A stretch of DNA of 64,000 nucleotides from Metaphire vulgaris (taxonomy: Eukaryota > Annelida > Clitellata > Crassiclitellata > Megascolecidae): positions 9,723,794 to 9,787,793 of the forward strand of contig CM030840.1 in assembly GCA_018105865.1 (NCBI GenBank), given 5' to 3'. Within the stretch, counting starts at the first letter, position 1. Each line of letters begins with the position of its first letter. Below the pieces are notes generated by a model. That model ran no database searches. It saw nothing but the letters and a program-made list of their open reading frames with translations, and was not told the DNA's origin. Made by a program: the position numbers and the translations under genes. Shown here piece by piece: positions 41,317-52,260 of the stretch.

Positions 41317-43645
41317 CTGTCATTCATCACCAGATTCATGTTTTTCTCAGTTTGTTTCCAAGTACCAGAGATATTTTCAACAGAATGGGAATGATGTGGA
41401 CTGCTAAATGTCACTTCACCATCACTCCTGTACCTGCTACTTGTATGATCCATTTGACTGTTACATGAAATATAATCTACACCAGACATATATCCTGCCT
41501 CTGTATCCAGCTGCACACCATTCAAATTTTCACTGGACATTGTCAGGTACCCTTGTTCTTGAAATGGACCAACACAGGAAGAATTAAAGCCTTGTGAAGA
41601 CAACTGAGGCAGTTTACGTGGTGGACGAATATGCGCTTTGCTGCCAGTCATGCCAATGCCTCTAGTAAATGGCTGCATTGGTTTCACATTAAAGGCACTC
41701 ATATTTTCTGAATCCAATAATTCTTTATTCAATAATTGTTCCTCCCTCAATATTTCTCCATAACCAGTTGGTGGCACCAGTTCATTGCAATGGCCACTAC
41801 AATCCATTGTATTACTCGGCTTTGCCCTGTTAAGTACCTGAAAGGCATCATTGGAAGATTCAGTTATTACAGGGCATGGGTCAACATTGTCAACAATGCC
41901 ATCATCAATAAAAGATTTTGACATATTGTCAGCAAGAGTTTTACAGATTTCTCTTTCAGTAATAGTCATGCAATCATGAGCAACATCAATAGAAACTTCA
42001 TTAGCTGCATTGTTGAAAAGAATTGACTGTTTCCTTCTGTTTCGTGACTTAGGTTCTTGAAGATCTAATTGTTTCGCATTATTCAATGCATGATCACTGT
42101 TCAAATCATTGTTTTGTTTGTCACTAGCTCTGGAGTCAAGAATCAAATTCTCTGAAGACAAAATCTGATTTTCATTATTGCTGATATCACTAGAAGAACC
42201 TACCACACTAAATCTTCTCTGTGATACATTTCTACATCTTTCATAACCGGAAGCTGAAGAAGGACGATATCCACCAGAAGCCAATCTCTTGTTATCTTTT
42301 GGTAACTGAGAGTAACAAGGCATTCTAGAAATTCTGCTATGCCTAGAAATGTATGACGATCCATGCTCATTCTTCTCACATTTCATTACTTCATTTGCAG
42401 CTACCAATGAGCTGTAAGAGTTGCATTTAGCAGAAGGACTTCTGATAAGGAATTTGCTGTCAGATGAAATTTTAGAGTTGATGACATAAGCATCAGGTGA
42501 CGTTTTCTGACAACCAAATGCATGTAGTCTATTCAGATCGGTATTTCTCTCATATTCTTCATCAACTGAAAAGTCTTTTGTCTTTTTTGATGAAAATTTT
42601 GGCGGTTTTATCTCTGATTTAGAGGCTGTGGCTGACAACATTACAGTTTTCATGGCATTTGCTGTCTTACTACTGCTGTTCAACAGTAACATTTTGTCTG
42701 TACTACCAAATTTTTCCCTTCTTTTGCCTCTGGATAAATGACTGCTGTGAGGCAGTGTATCTTGAGAAAGAGACACGGAACTTTTGCTGCCTATTAATTG
42801 AGTGGCAGAGGCAGGAGATGAAGCAACTGGGATGCTCATATTCTTAGACTTTTGAGTTGTGACTGAAGCAATACCTATTTTTCTTGTTTGCTTCTTATCC
42901 ATTACCATAACCTGTCCTGTAGTTGATGATGGTGGATGAATATATGACTGCAATTGATGGCTGCTATAACCAAAAGATGATTTCCATACTGGAGTGGCAG
43001 AGGGTGTCACTGCCAAAACAGAAGTTGATGAAGAACAGCGACTTCCCAATAAATCAATTCCTTCACAAGTAGTTGAATCATTTGAATAGGTCAGTTTTGA
43101 TGCAATCAATGAATTGGCATTCTTTGCCGATTTTCTAGGACTGATGCTCCTGCTCCGCTGGTTTTTTACTGGCGAATTTGGTTGCAACATTGCAGGTAGA
43201 GTGATTGCAGAAAGAGGGCTAATACTATGTGACCCAGATGTCATGGATGTATTTGCATGATTTTCCAATAAAGAAACATGGCTTTTGGCTACTTCAGTAT
43301 TTAAATTATCTGAAGCTTGTTGAATAGAGTCAACAATGTTTTTACTCTTTTTTACCTTATTATCTGCTGTAACTTTGTGAAATTTTCTATCTCCAGTGTG
43401 CTCTGAGCTGAATGTCCTTATTTTGTTCTGATTTGGATTATTCATGATCACAGATGAAGCATCTGCCTGCTTCATCAGATGCAATTTATCCTTCATGTCA
43501 TAATTGCCACAGTTTATCTGCACATCACAAGATGGTTCTATTTCTGATTTTGTTATACTTCTAACAGAAGTTGATTTTGGTATGCCACTGCATGTTGACA
43601 CTATTGAGGGCACTGAAATATTGCCATCATTAGAATTCCTTATGC
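41317..43645 (-). CDS. NAV: Neuron navigator (NAV/UNC-53 family), large Ser-rich exon
   Basis: This 2329-nt internal exon is open throughout. It starts after a pyrimidine-rich acceptor ending tttttgtag and ends GACAG before gtgagc. Its codon phases (2 nt in, 2 nt out) fit the next exon exactly. The product is about 776 residues, rich in Ser, Asn, Lys and Thr and apparently disordered, as in the central part of NAV proteins. Near its start is SGIPKST, a match to the SxIP motif that binds EB1 at microtubule plus ends. Near its end are PPRKLPQLSSQG and EAGYMSG, the second resembling the AGYM(S/T)DGD repeats of NAV. NAV proteins guide axon and cell migration through the cytoskeleton. The family call rests mainly on the coiled-coil exons downstream; this exon alone would be weak. 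An ATG-initiated reading frame runs a few codons past the acceptor, but the splice site and phases favour an internal exon. Confidence 0.85.
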
Positions 43646-43735
43646 CTACAAAAACAGGCAATGGAGTAAATGATCGGGTTAAAAACATATATCTCCATTA
43701 TAACATTATAAATCCATTACCACTGCAATCAACTA

Positions 43736-44010
43736 AGGGGCTGTCCATTAATTACGTCAACAACTTTTTGCCAATTTTTGACCCCTCCTCCCCTTGTCAA
43801 TAACTGTCAAACTTTCGGTGACCCCCACTAAAATTATGTCAAAAACTTTGAACCTCCCTACAAGGGGCCGTCCATTAATTAATTAATTAATTAATTATGC
43901 CAAAAAAATTTAGGCAATTTTAAAACCCCCTTTGTCAATAACTGTCAAACTTCAGTGAATGTCCTAATTAAATTATGTCAAAAGCTTCAACCCCCCCTAC
44001 AAGTTAAAAA
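43736..44010. mobile_element. GGGGCTGTCCATTAATTA repeat fragments
   Basis: AGGGGCTGTCCATTAATTAC at 43736 and AGGGGCCGTCCATTAATTAA at 43862 start two similar, same-direction pieces. They match the left half of the inverted-repeat element at 57341-57741. An ATTA run has expanded in the second. Confidence 0.72.
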
Positions 44011-44679
44011 TATTTTATACTACAATCGATAAAAGTTTACGGTGAAATTTTAAAAAACAAAATACAATGATGCAAGACTATGACTCCTTGATTCTTACAG
44101 AATTTCTGTTAATTTCCAGACTTGGATATTAATCAAATATAGGGTTCATTTGTATTCAATTGATCTATAGCTTTCACATTCTTGGAGTAATAATAATACA
44201 GGGTGTGCCAATAAATACCGCTCAATTTTGAAGTGATGGAACTTTATTAATATTTAAGGTACGAAGGAAATAAAAATATGAAAGTTGAGAAGATTTACTT
44301 GAGAATTAGAAAAATCTAAGGTAATTAGCATTGCTCTAACACATGATGAAGAAAAACGGTAACAAACAGGTAGACCAGAAATTGATGTAATTACAACATT
44401 AACATACGATGCGTCACATAATCGCTTAAAACAAAGTTTGCTACAGACTACTGAAGGTAGTTTTAGTCCAGACAATGTTCAATGTGTACCCCTTTAGCCT
44501 GAATAACCAGTAAAAATCTGCCCAACCACAACAAAAGATTCGTGACGTGGATCATTTGAAAGAAGTGCTAACATTGTGTTGGGATCAGTTCAAACAGGAT
44601 TTGATAGACAAAGCGATTGACCAGTGGTTGAGAAGAATTAGACTAATAAAGACAGTGATGATGGGAAGATCAGATGGTA
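44011..44679. other. Noncoding stretch
   Basis: AT-rich with no recognised gene. ACAGGGTGTGCCAATAAATA near 44199 may be a transposon end but has no partner I could find. Confidence 0.35.
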
Positions 44680-44800
44680 TGCGAAAAATGAGGAAGACCA
44701 AAGAGAAGATGGATCGATGATATTCTTGAATGGACTGGACTTGACACCAAAAATGCGATACACATGGCCAAAGAAAGGAAAGGGTCATGGACGAGCACTT
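44680..44800 (+). pseudogene. LINE ORF2 extreme C-terminus
   Basis: RPKRRWIDDILEWTG, then NAIHMAKERKGSW, is the RTE-like ending. The copy is directly followed by a hexamer-array element. Confidence 0.7.
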
Positions 44801-44824
44801 TTACACCGTTGGCTCCGACGGTCC

Positions 44825-45414
44825 TTATGGCAGAGATGCAGTCCTTGAGACCGCGGTCATGGTCTCGAGACTGCTCAAGACCGATTTTTTGTGGTCTTTG
44901 GGTTGTCTTGGTCTCGACAGCCAAGGTCTTGGTCATGGTCTCGGTAATGGTGGTCTTGGTCTTGGTCTTGATGAATTGGTGTCGGAAATTTTTCGAGACC
45001 ACTATATATTATTTTAAGAAATATCGCAGTATGTAACAACTAGGCGATGAACAACTCAGCAATAGATACGATCAAGTATAGGTTGGAGGGGAGGGGTGGG
45101 CAGGGACATTGTAGGGGGAATAAGGGATGGGTGTGAGAGAAGGGAAGAGGAGGGTCCTGCCCAGACTGGTGATGCAGAAGAGTTGAACACACCATCTGCA
45201 AATATGTGTACAGCGAGTAAGTAAATTTTTTTGCATTATGTCATTAGGTGGCCTTGGTGTTGGTCTGGATGGTAGTGGTCTTGGTGTTGGTCTGGATGGT
45301 AGTGGTCTCGGTCTTGGTCTTGATGGTAGTGGTCTTGGTCTTGGTCTTGATGATTAGTGGTCTTGGTCTTGTCTTGGTCTCGGAACTGCTGGTCTTGACT
45401 ACATCTCTGCCTTA
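44825..45414. mobile_element. Miniature element carrying GGTCTT hexamer arrays
   Basis: The ends GGCAGAGATGCAGTC and, inverted, GGCAGAGATGTAGTC form terminal repeats; CTTATG directly repeats outside both ends (6 bp). Two arrays of GGTCTTGGTCTTGAT and GGTGTTGGTCTGGATGGTAG lie inside, separated by unique DNA (45010-45240). Confidence 0.68.
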
Positions 45415-45439
45415 TGCTATGGAGTGTAATGATAATGAT

Positions 45440-46010
45440 GATATATATATATATTATTATTATTATTTAAGCGCATAGCCTTTCGGCCGTTGTGATTGTA
45501 CGCCATAACTGTCTATTCTGCGCACATTGGAAGGCTTTGGACACCGGTAATCCACAGTCCCCATGGATTTGGTGAAGCCAAGTGATTGGTGGTCTGCCTC
45601 GTGGATGATTCCATCCTGAAATCCTAATGTCTCTGTCTCGAAATCACATTGCTAGGTGAAGTGCAGCTGAGGCAGGCACTGCTGGTGGGAGTCTTGCGAC
45701 ATGCCCAAAGAGGCCGAGACATCGATGACAAACAATGGCTTGTACAGTCTCTAGTCCAGAGCGCATGTATACTTCATCGTTGCATATGAAGTCAAACCAT
45801 AAAATATTAAGGATTCTACGTTGAGCCTTAGTGTGAAAAGCTTCAAGTCTTTTCCACTCTTGACCAGTCATCGTCCAAGTCTCACTTCCATATAAGAGTG
45901 TTGAGAGTACAAGACATGTGTACATCCGAAATTAAGTTTGCAGGCTCAACCAACGTTGCTGCCATATTCGGTCCAGGCATTGCATGACAGATGAGGCAAT
46001 GCCTATGCGA
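45440..46010 (-). pseudogene. LINE C-terminal fragment with ATA/TA tail
   Basis: STLLYGSETWTMTGQEWKRL, RRILNILWFDFICNDEV and CLGLFGHVARLPP are motifs after the RT core of a distinct LINE group. The 3' part contains ITWLHQIHGDCGL in another frame and ends in GCGCTTAAATAATAATAATA. Confidence 0.8.
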
Positions 46011-46240
46011 CGGATAGACTCATCATGTGAATTGGCCATACTACACTATATATATATACACATATATATTCTATATATATGTGTATATATATATATAAAA
46101 TTTATCAAGGTCTGTTTGTGTGTGTGCCTTTGTATAATCACGTTCTCGTTGGACAACATGCTGCTGTCATTTTATAATCATTGCTAGGCAACGAAAAGCA
46201 ATAATGGGTGGAGCATGAAGACACGTCCTACTTGGCTGGA
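46011..46240. other. TA/CA-rich simple sequence and unassigned DNA
   Basis: TATATATATACACATATATATTC palindromic run at 46048-46098; the rest has no recognised content. Confidence 0.5.
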
Positions 46241-46430
46241 CGTTGTTGATAAGAGTGCACAGTGGAGCAGTGATTAGCGCACTGGCCTGCTTTTGAGGTC
46301 TGTGGTTTAAGTCTCGGCAGTGGCAGAAACTTTTTTGGTTCTGTCCCAAGCACCCCCAGTCGACTCAACCATGAATTGGCATTAACTCAGTAGAATGAAA
46401 AGTGGTGAGGGAAAGGCTAGCAAACCGCTC
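46241..46430 (+). mobile_element. tRNA-derived SINE
   Basis: An A-box-like TGGAGCAGTGA (46263-46273) and a B-box-like GGTTTAAGTCT (46304-46314) are spaced about 30 nt apart as in tRNA promoters for RNA polymerase III. The block GATTAGCGCACTGGCCTGC keeps the tRNA D-arm to anticodon layout. The body runs on to about 46430. A single copy was noticed in this window. Confidence 0.68.
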
Positions 46431-46499
46431 TCATTCAACCATTGTCATGTAAAACTGATGGTGCTAATCCTTCAGTTCTCCGATTGGAAGGAATTAAAG

Positions 46500-46740
46500 C
46501 AAATGAGGATTCAGAGCTTATTGTTTGGCCAGAGTCAGTCAGTAGGAAACAGCAAGGCAGACTACAGAGGAAATGCTATCTGAAAGAGAAGTGTTTTAAA
46601 TCTAGATTTGAACAACTCAGTTCACTGGAATGTTCACTGTCTGACAGACAGAGGAGGAGAGTTCCAGAACATTGGGTTGGCTACAGAAAATGCTTTCATA
46701 CCAGTTTCAGTTCAAGCTTTAGGTGCACTTACCAACATGT
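46500..46740 (-). pseudogene. LINE C-terminal fragment
   Basis: The minus strand gives GMKAFSVANPMFWNSPPLSV, then FKSRFKTLLF, the CR1/L2-type ending, with stops. A shorter relative lies at 57850-57960. Confidence 0.65.
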
Positions 46741-46878
46741 CAACAAGGAAAGCTCCAATTACCGGTATTGTGAAGCATTTTTGTGCCTTAGGAAACTTTT
46801 GATCTGTTCATTTTGCATAATCTTATTTCTTGTGAGCTAGTTTAAACTAGGCTACTTGTTCAGGCGATGGACTACAAC

Positions 46879-47407
46879 TAGGGCTGCGCTAACCGAGTAG
46901 TTTAGGAGTCGAGTAGGAGTCGAGTAGCTTAGCGAGTACTCGAGTACTCGCGTAAAACCGGAAATACATGATTTGCAAATGTTACACGGCACATAATGCA
47001 TATTATTTGCCTCATGGCCCTCATTTAACCAAAGCAGAACACTAGATACAGTTACATATCAATTTCTTCGGATATTCAAGCGTATTCACGTGTAGTATAA
47101 CAGAAGTTACAGAACTATTTTACCGGTACTGGCAAAAAATGTGAGGTCCACATTAGACTTGGCCCACTGTGGGCAAGATCTGAACTAACTGGGGCATAAC
47201 GATTAAGAATAACCTAAATAAGACTGTTTAATAATTTGTATCAAATAACAGTAGGCTAAATTTTAATGAAATTCTTTGGTTATTCTTTATTTATCTATTC
47301 TATTCTTTATTTAGTTATTCTATGCGAGTACTCGACTCCAAAAAAATTACTCGACTCCAATTTGGAGTCGAGTGCTCACGTTACTCGAGTTACTCGGTGC
47401 AGCCCTA
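46879..47407. mobile_element. hAT-type miniature element, 529 bp
   Basis: The ends TAGGGCTGCGCTAACCGAGTA and, inverted, TAGGGCTGCACCGAGTAAC are followed by GAGTCGAGTA words. ACTACAAC at 46871-46878 and 47408-47415 is a perfect 8-bp target duplication. Confidence 0.95.
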
Positions 47408-47415
47408 ACTACAAC

Positions 47416-47879
47416 TAACGCTTGTTCTCTCTCTCCAGTTTAGGCCAAAACATCCACCTTGATGATACTCTGCTGTACTTGGTTGGTAGTGGACTTAGCG
47501 AGGGCAGTGACGCAGACTAAACGCTTGAGATTTTGTTCCGTTCAGTTTGTTTATTAATTTAACAAATTTCAATATTGTTCTTGCGAATTGTTAAAATTTT
47601 ACTCTTAAATTTTAAGTCATTTCCAGCCGTTTATGTCGGTATATTTTTCTTTAACTATTTTTATTTAACTCCGCCAGAATCCATAGACTTAGAATCAACA
47701 TGACCTATCATCGCTCATTTAATTACCGTTATTATTTGTTCTTCTTCAGGCCTTCTCTTAGTTTTTCTATTAAATTATTTCACTCCACACTAACATCGGC
47801 TACACTATTGACCTCATGCTGAGCTTGTGAGCCGCTGCATGAACTGAAAGACAATTTTACTTTTCTTCACAACTTGACT
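47416..47879. other. Probable 5' leader of the LINE that follows
   Basis: No gene recognised; may be the 5' untranslated part of LINE L. Confidence 0.35.
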
Positions 47880-48094
47880 TTCCTCGTTAATCTCAGCCTG
47901 ACATCATGACATTATTTCCTCTCTATTTGTTTATTCTAACTGTTCATTTCTTTTCCTCGAAACTTGATGTACGCAAACTGATTAATCATTGGGCCTATCA
48001 CACTGCCGTTGATCAATACTCCCATTTAAACAAAATTCCTATCTCCTCTTCCTTAACCCTCTGTCGTTCACATCTTCGTCTTCGCCATTCACAT

Positions 48095-48172
48095 TTCCAT
48101 CTCACCCGACACACAGATATCATCATCATCCTTCTTGCTCTTCCAGGCGATATCCACCCAAATCCTGGACCA
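48095..48172 (+). other. 2A-like ribosome-skipping peptide (degenerate)
   Basis: IIIILLALPGDIHPNPGP stands at the start of the LINE polyprotein. Canonical 2A peptides end D(V/I)ExNPGP and cause release at the Gly-Pro bond; 2A-like peptides at this position are known from some CR1-type LINEs of invertebrates. Here the Glu is His, so activity is doubtful. Confidence 0.72.
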
Positions 48173-49625
48173 TCCCAATCACACATAACACTCTGCACTC
48201 TCAACATCAGACCCCCACCCTAATCCCCAACACACACATTCACTGCACAAACTTACTAACATAAAATTAGACCCCCTCTTTCCAATACACATGTTTCACT
48301 CCTCAGCCATAGACATAGTTGCAATAACTGAAACCTGAGTATCTCATCTACAACTTCATGTCAACTGATTGAGGCAATCCCACCTGGCTTCTCCCTCCTA
48401 AGCTTTCCACGTTTAAAAAAGTCTACCAACTGCTCTCCTAATCTAGGTGGAGGCACTGCTTTTCTCATTCGTGATCATATACAAATTAGCAACTCCTCAT
48501 CAATGAATTTCTCCTCATTTGAATGTTCATCAGTCACCCTCAATCTTCCTCTCTCAGAACTAACTTTTTTCAACATTTTGTCATGAAACAACTACTGGCC
48601 ATAACAATGTAAACCAATGACAGAAGAACAAAGCCTTTTTCTTTAACTCAAAAACCCATCTTCATATAAAGCAAACTCCTAACTCTACCCAATTCATACA
48701 ACTGCTCACTCAGATAAACCTCACATAACACATATCTCTTCCTACTCACACTTTTGGACATACTTTAGACATGCTCATCGCGTCTTCTTCTTCATCATTT
48801 TTTCTAATTTCCTCATTACCCTCCTACCACACAACCTCCATGCAATTTATCCAGCCTCACTCCTACAATTGAAGAAGAGGTATCCAATTCTATTCTCCTT
48901 TCCAAACAAACAAAGCGACCTAGAACCCATACCTACCTCTTTACTCAAACATTGTGCCATTGTGCTTATGCCTATCATAACTAGAATTATTAACCTCTCT
49001 CTTACCTCAGGCACTTTCCCATCCTCGTTCAAAAACCCTTTTGTCACTCCTCTCCTAAAAAGCCTGGTCTCAACAGAGACGATCTTAATAACTATCACCC
49101 CATCTCAAATCTTTCTCTTCTATCAAAACTTACTTAGAAAATTCTGCTTTCTAGCCTGACCGAACACCTTTCAAATAACTTGCTATATAATGCTCATCAG
49201 TCTGCCTACACTAAACATCACTCAACTGAAACTGTTCTCGCCTACATTCATGACAGACTCTCAACTGCAATTGGTCTCCAACAAGTTACTGGCCTTTGTC
49301 TCCTTGATCTCTCTGTTGCATTTTATACCATAGATCACAAAATTCTGCTTGAGTGACTCTCACTCTGGTTTGGCATATCTGAAAAAGCTCACAACTATTT
49401 TGCATCGTACCTCAAATATCGATCTTTTCAAGTGTCCTGTCTTGGCTAAATTTCTCTATCTCACAGTGTAGATTTTGGAGTGCCTCAAAGATCTGTTATT
49501 GGGTCTGTACTGTTCAGCCTTTACATCACACTGCTTTCATCTTTAATTAATTCCCTCAATTTGAATCACCAACTCTATGCCGATGACACTCAGCTATTCC
49601 TTTCCTTCTCACCTCCTTCATTTAA

Positions 49626-50665
49626 CCTCTCAAGTGGGCGCAACGTCGCTCCGACGTCGTCCACCGCCGTTCACTATTTGGGCGCAACGTCGCTCAGACG
49701 TCGTGTAGTTTCACAGCGTTTCGTTATTTGGGCACAACGTCTGAGACACGTCCAATGCTATATATCTCTTTAGTATCTATCCATTCGATAGATGGTAGCT
49801 CGATTTTAGCTAGTGTTGCCACCCTAAGCAAGGAAAACAGGCCTTATTCGACCGAGAGTCGGATTATTGGCTTTGAAAAGAGACATTTATAGGGTTTGAA
49901 AAGCGATAACTACCCCAAATTTGGTCCGATCTTCAAAATTTTTGAACTATTCTGTTCCTATTACACTTTTCTATAACATTGTCGCTCACACTAGGGGGGT
50001 CACCGCTGAAAATTTTTTGCTATTGAGCTTTGAAAAAAAAAATTTTTGAGGGGGTCCGATTTTAGGCTGTAGAATGGACCCTACCCCAAAAAATTTTTTT
50101 GGGCACGGATGGTTAGAAAGAACAATAAAAATGCTAAACAACGGTGCAAACCTCATCTTTTTAGCTTCTATATAGCCTGAAATATACTGAGATGTTCGCT
50201 TTTTCAGATTGAAAAATTTTCGCAAAATGTTCATTTCTCCGAGCAATGAGTTCTGGGGTTTGAAAAGCGATAACTACCCCAAATTTGGTCCGATCTTCAA
50301 AATTTTTGAACTATTCTGTTCCAATTATATCCGCCTAGAACTTTGCTGCTCACATTAGGGGGGTCGCCGCTGAAAACGTTTTGCTATTGAGCTTTGAACA
50401 AAATTTTTTAAAAACCTTGGGGAGGGGCCCTATTTTAGGCTGTAGGGTGGACCCCACCCCAAAATTTTCTTTTTGGCACGGATCGTTAGAAAGAACAATA
50501 AAAATGCTAAACAACGGCGCAAACCTCATTTTTCTAGCTTCTATATAGCCTGAAATATAGTAAATTTAAAATTTATATGTTTACATTTTCATATAAACGC
50601 CTTTACCCAAAATTAATTACCCAGACTGGGGAGGGTTTGTAAAATTTTATCCCCCTGTTAAAGGG
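49626..50665. mobile_element. TTAA-specific element, copy 3 (1040 bp, inserted in LINE L)
   Basis: TTAA at 49622-49625 and 50666-50669; joining the flanks restores SFNASIVELESAF of the LINE. The ends match copy 2, with CCTCTCAAGTGGGCGC and inverted CCCTTTAACAGGGGGAT. Two internal direct blocks with GCGATAACTACCCCAAATTT are about 365 bp apart. Confidence 0.95.
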
Positions 50666-50743
50666 TTAATGCATCTATCGTTGAGCTTGAATCTGCATTC
50701 TCATCAATCTCTGCATGTCGACTAATCTCCTTGCTCTCAACCC

Positions 50744-51268
50744 CAGTGATGGGCAACTAGTTAACTAATTAGTTGCTAACTAAAAGTTTAACTACTTTTT
50801 TTTAGTTAGCTTCATAGTTTAATTAAATATAAATAGTTTAGTTAAAATGATAGTTTAACTAAAAAAATTAGTTAATAACTAAATAGTTTAACTAAAAATT
50901 TTAGTTGGTGATCCAAATCACAGTACCTTTTTATCTATTCCTTTCTGGGTAATTTCTCATGACACCGATAACACCATATATCACTGATCTTGGTCAGAGA
51001 CAAGTGTATTTTTACTTATGCGATCTTTGATCTCGTTGGTAGCGGAAATGCAATGATTAATTAATTCAATGGTTCATTGACTGACGTGTTGATGCTGCCA
51101 GCATCTCTGTTTTGAATTGTTTTCATGTCATACTTGATACAAAAAAATAGTTGTAAAATTAGTTGCAAAAAGTTTAACTATATTTTTTAGTTTAGTTAAC
51201 TATTTTAGAAATCAAAAAAGTTTAACAGTTGAAATTTTTATAGTTTAACTAATATTTTTTAATCACTG
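50744..51268. mobile_element. hAT-like element of AACTAGTTAACTAATTAG type, 525 bp
   Basis: The ends CAGTGATGGGCAACTAG and, inverted, CAGTGATTAAAAAATATTAG hold AGTTTAACTA words in both orientations. The LINE flanks are on the two sides but a short stretch between NPS and EFLL is gone, so no 8-bp duplication is visible. Confidence 0.72.
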
Positions 51269-51589
51269 AGTTTCTTTTAATTGGACTACCTCAACAATGA
51301 AAAAAATTGCCAATCCTAAGCTAGTTTTGGCTCCTGACACCACAATAACCCCTGTTCCAACTGCAAGAAATCTCGGATTCACATTTGATTCCTTTCTAAA
51401 CTTTGAATCACAAATCTCCCAACTTTCAAAAGCCTGCTATGTTCATATTCGTGACCTTCATCACCTACGTCCTTGCCTCGATACCAAAACTGCCTCCACA
51501 ATTGCCACCTCAATAGTCCACTCCAAATTAGATTACTGTAACTCCTAAGCCTCCATCAACAAATTGTAATAAATACAAAATGTACATTC

Positions 51590-52260
51590 ACAAAAAAACA
51601 AATAGCATGCCTTCAAGCAATACAAAATGCTTTGGCTAGAGCCGTCATGCGAATGCCAAAAGCTCACCACATCACTCTGGTCTTGAAATCGCTTCACTGG
51701 CTCAAAGTTCCAGAACAGATACATTTCAAGATTCTATGTCTGACCTACAACGCCATCCAGTTCTCAAAACCCATGTACCTTCGTAATCTCTTTACCATTC
51801 AAGCGCAGCAGCCAACTCGTTCATCTGTCAACCTGACGCTCATTCGACCAACAGCCACGTCACTAAAATTCTCAGATCGGTCTATCTCGTACACTGCGCC
51901 TCGTCTCTGGAATGATCTTCCGTCAGAGATACGAAAGATCAATAACTCGGATCCTCTTCAGTCCATAAATCAGTCACCATTAGCCATCACTCCACAACTT
52001 TCCGAAAACAACTCAAAACTATTCTCTTCAAGAAATCCTATGGCGAAATCTTTAGTACAGACTTGCATTCTACCCGCCGCAAATCTTGTTATCATCCTCC
52101 ATAAAAATACTTTGCTGTGACTGCCTAGCTGGATCTACAACCTCAACCACCACGGACTACGGATTATGGACTATGGATTTACCTAGATTAAGCGCTCGTG
52201 AATAAGCTGATGCACTGTGCCAAGCTTTCGGGCAGCGCTATAGAAATTTCGTGTTTACTT
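51590..52260 (+). pseudogene. Truncated LINE inserted in LINE L
   Basis: One open frame reads QNALARAVMRMPKAHHITLV, LHWLKVPEQIHFKILCLTYN and FSDRSISYTAPRLWNDLP. It ends GCAGCGCTATAGAAATTTCG and TTACTTAC, after which the host LINE resumes with RAVTKSPKLSHIS. It is a related but distinct subfamily. Confidence 0.82.
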
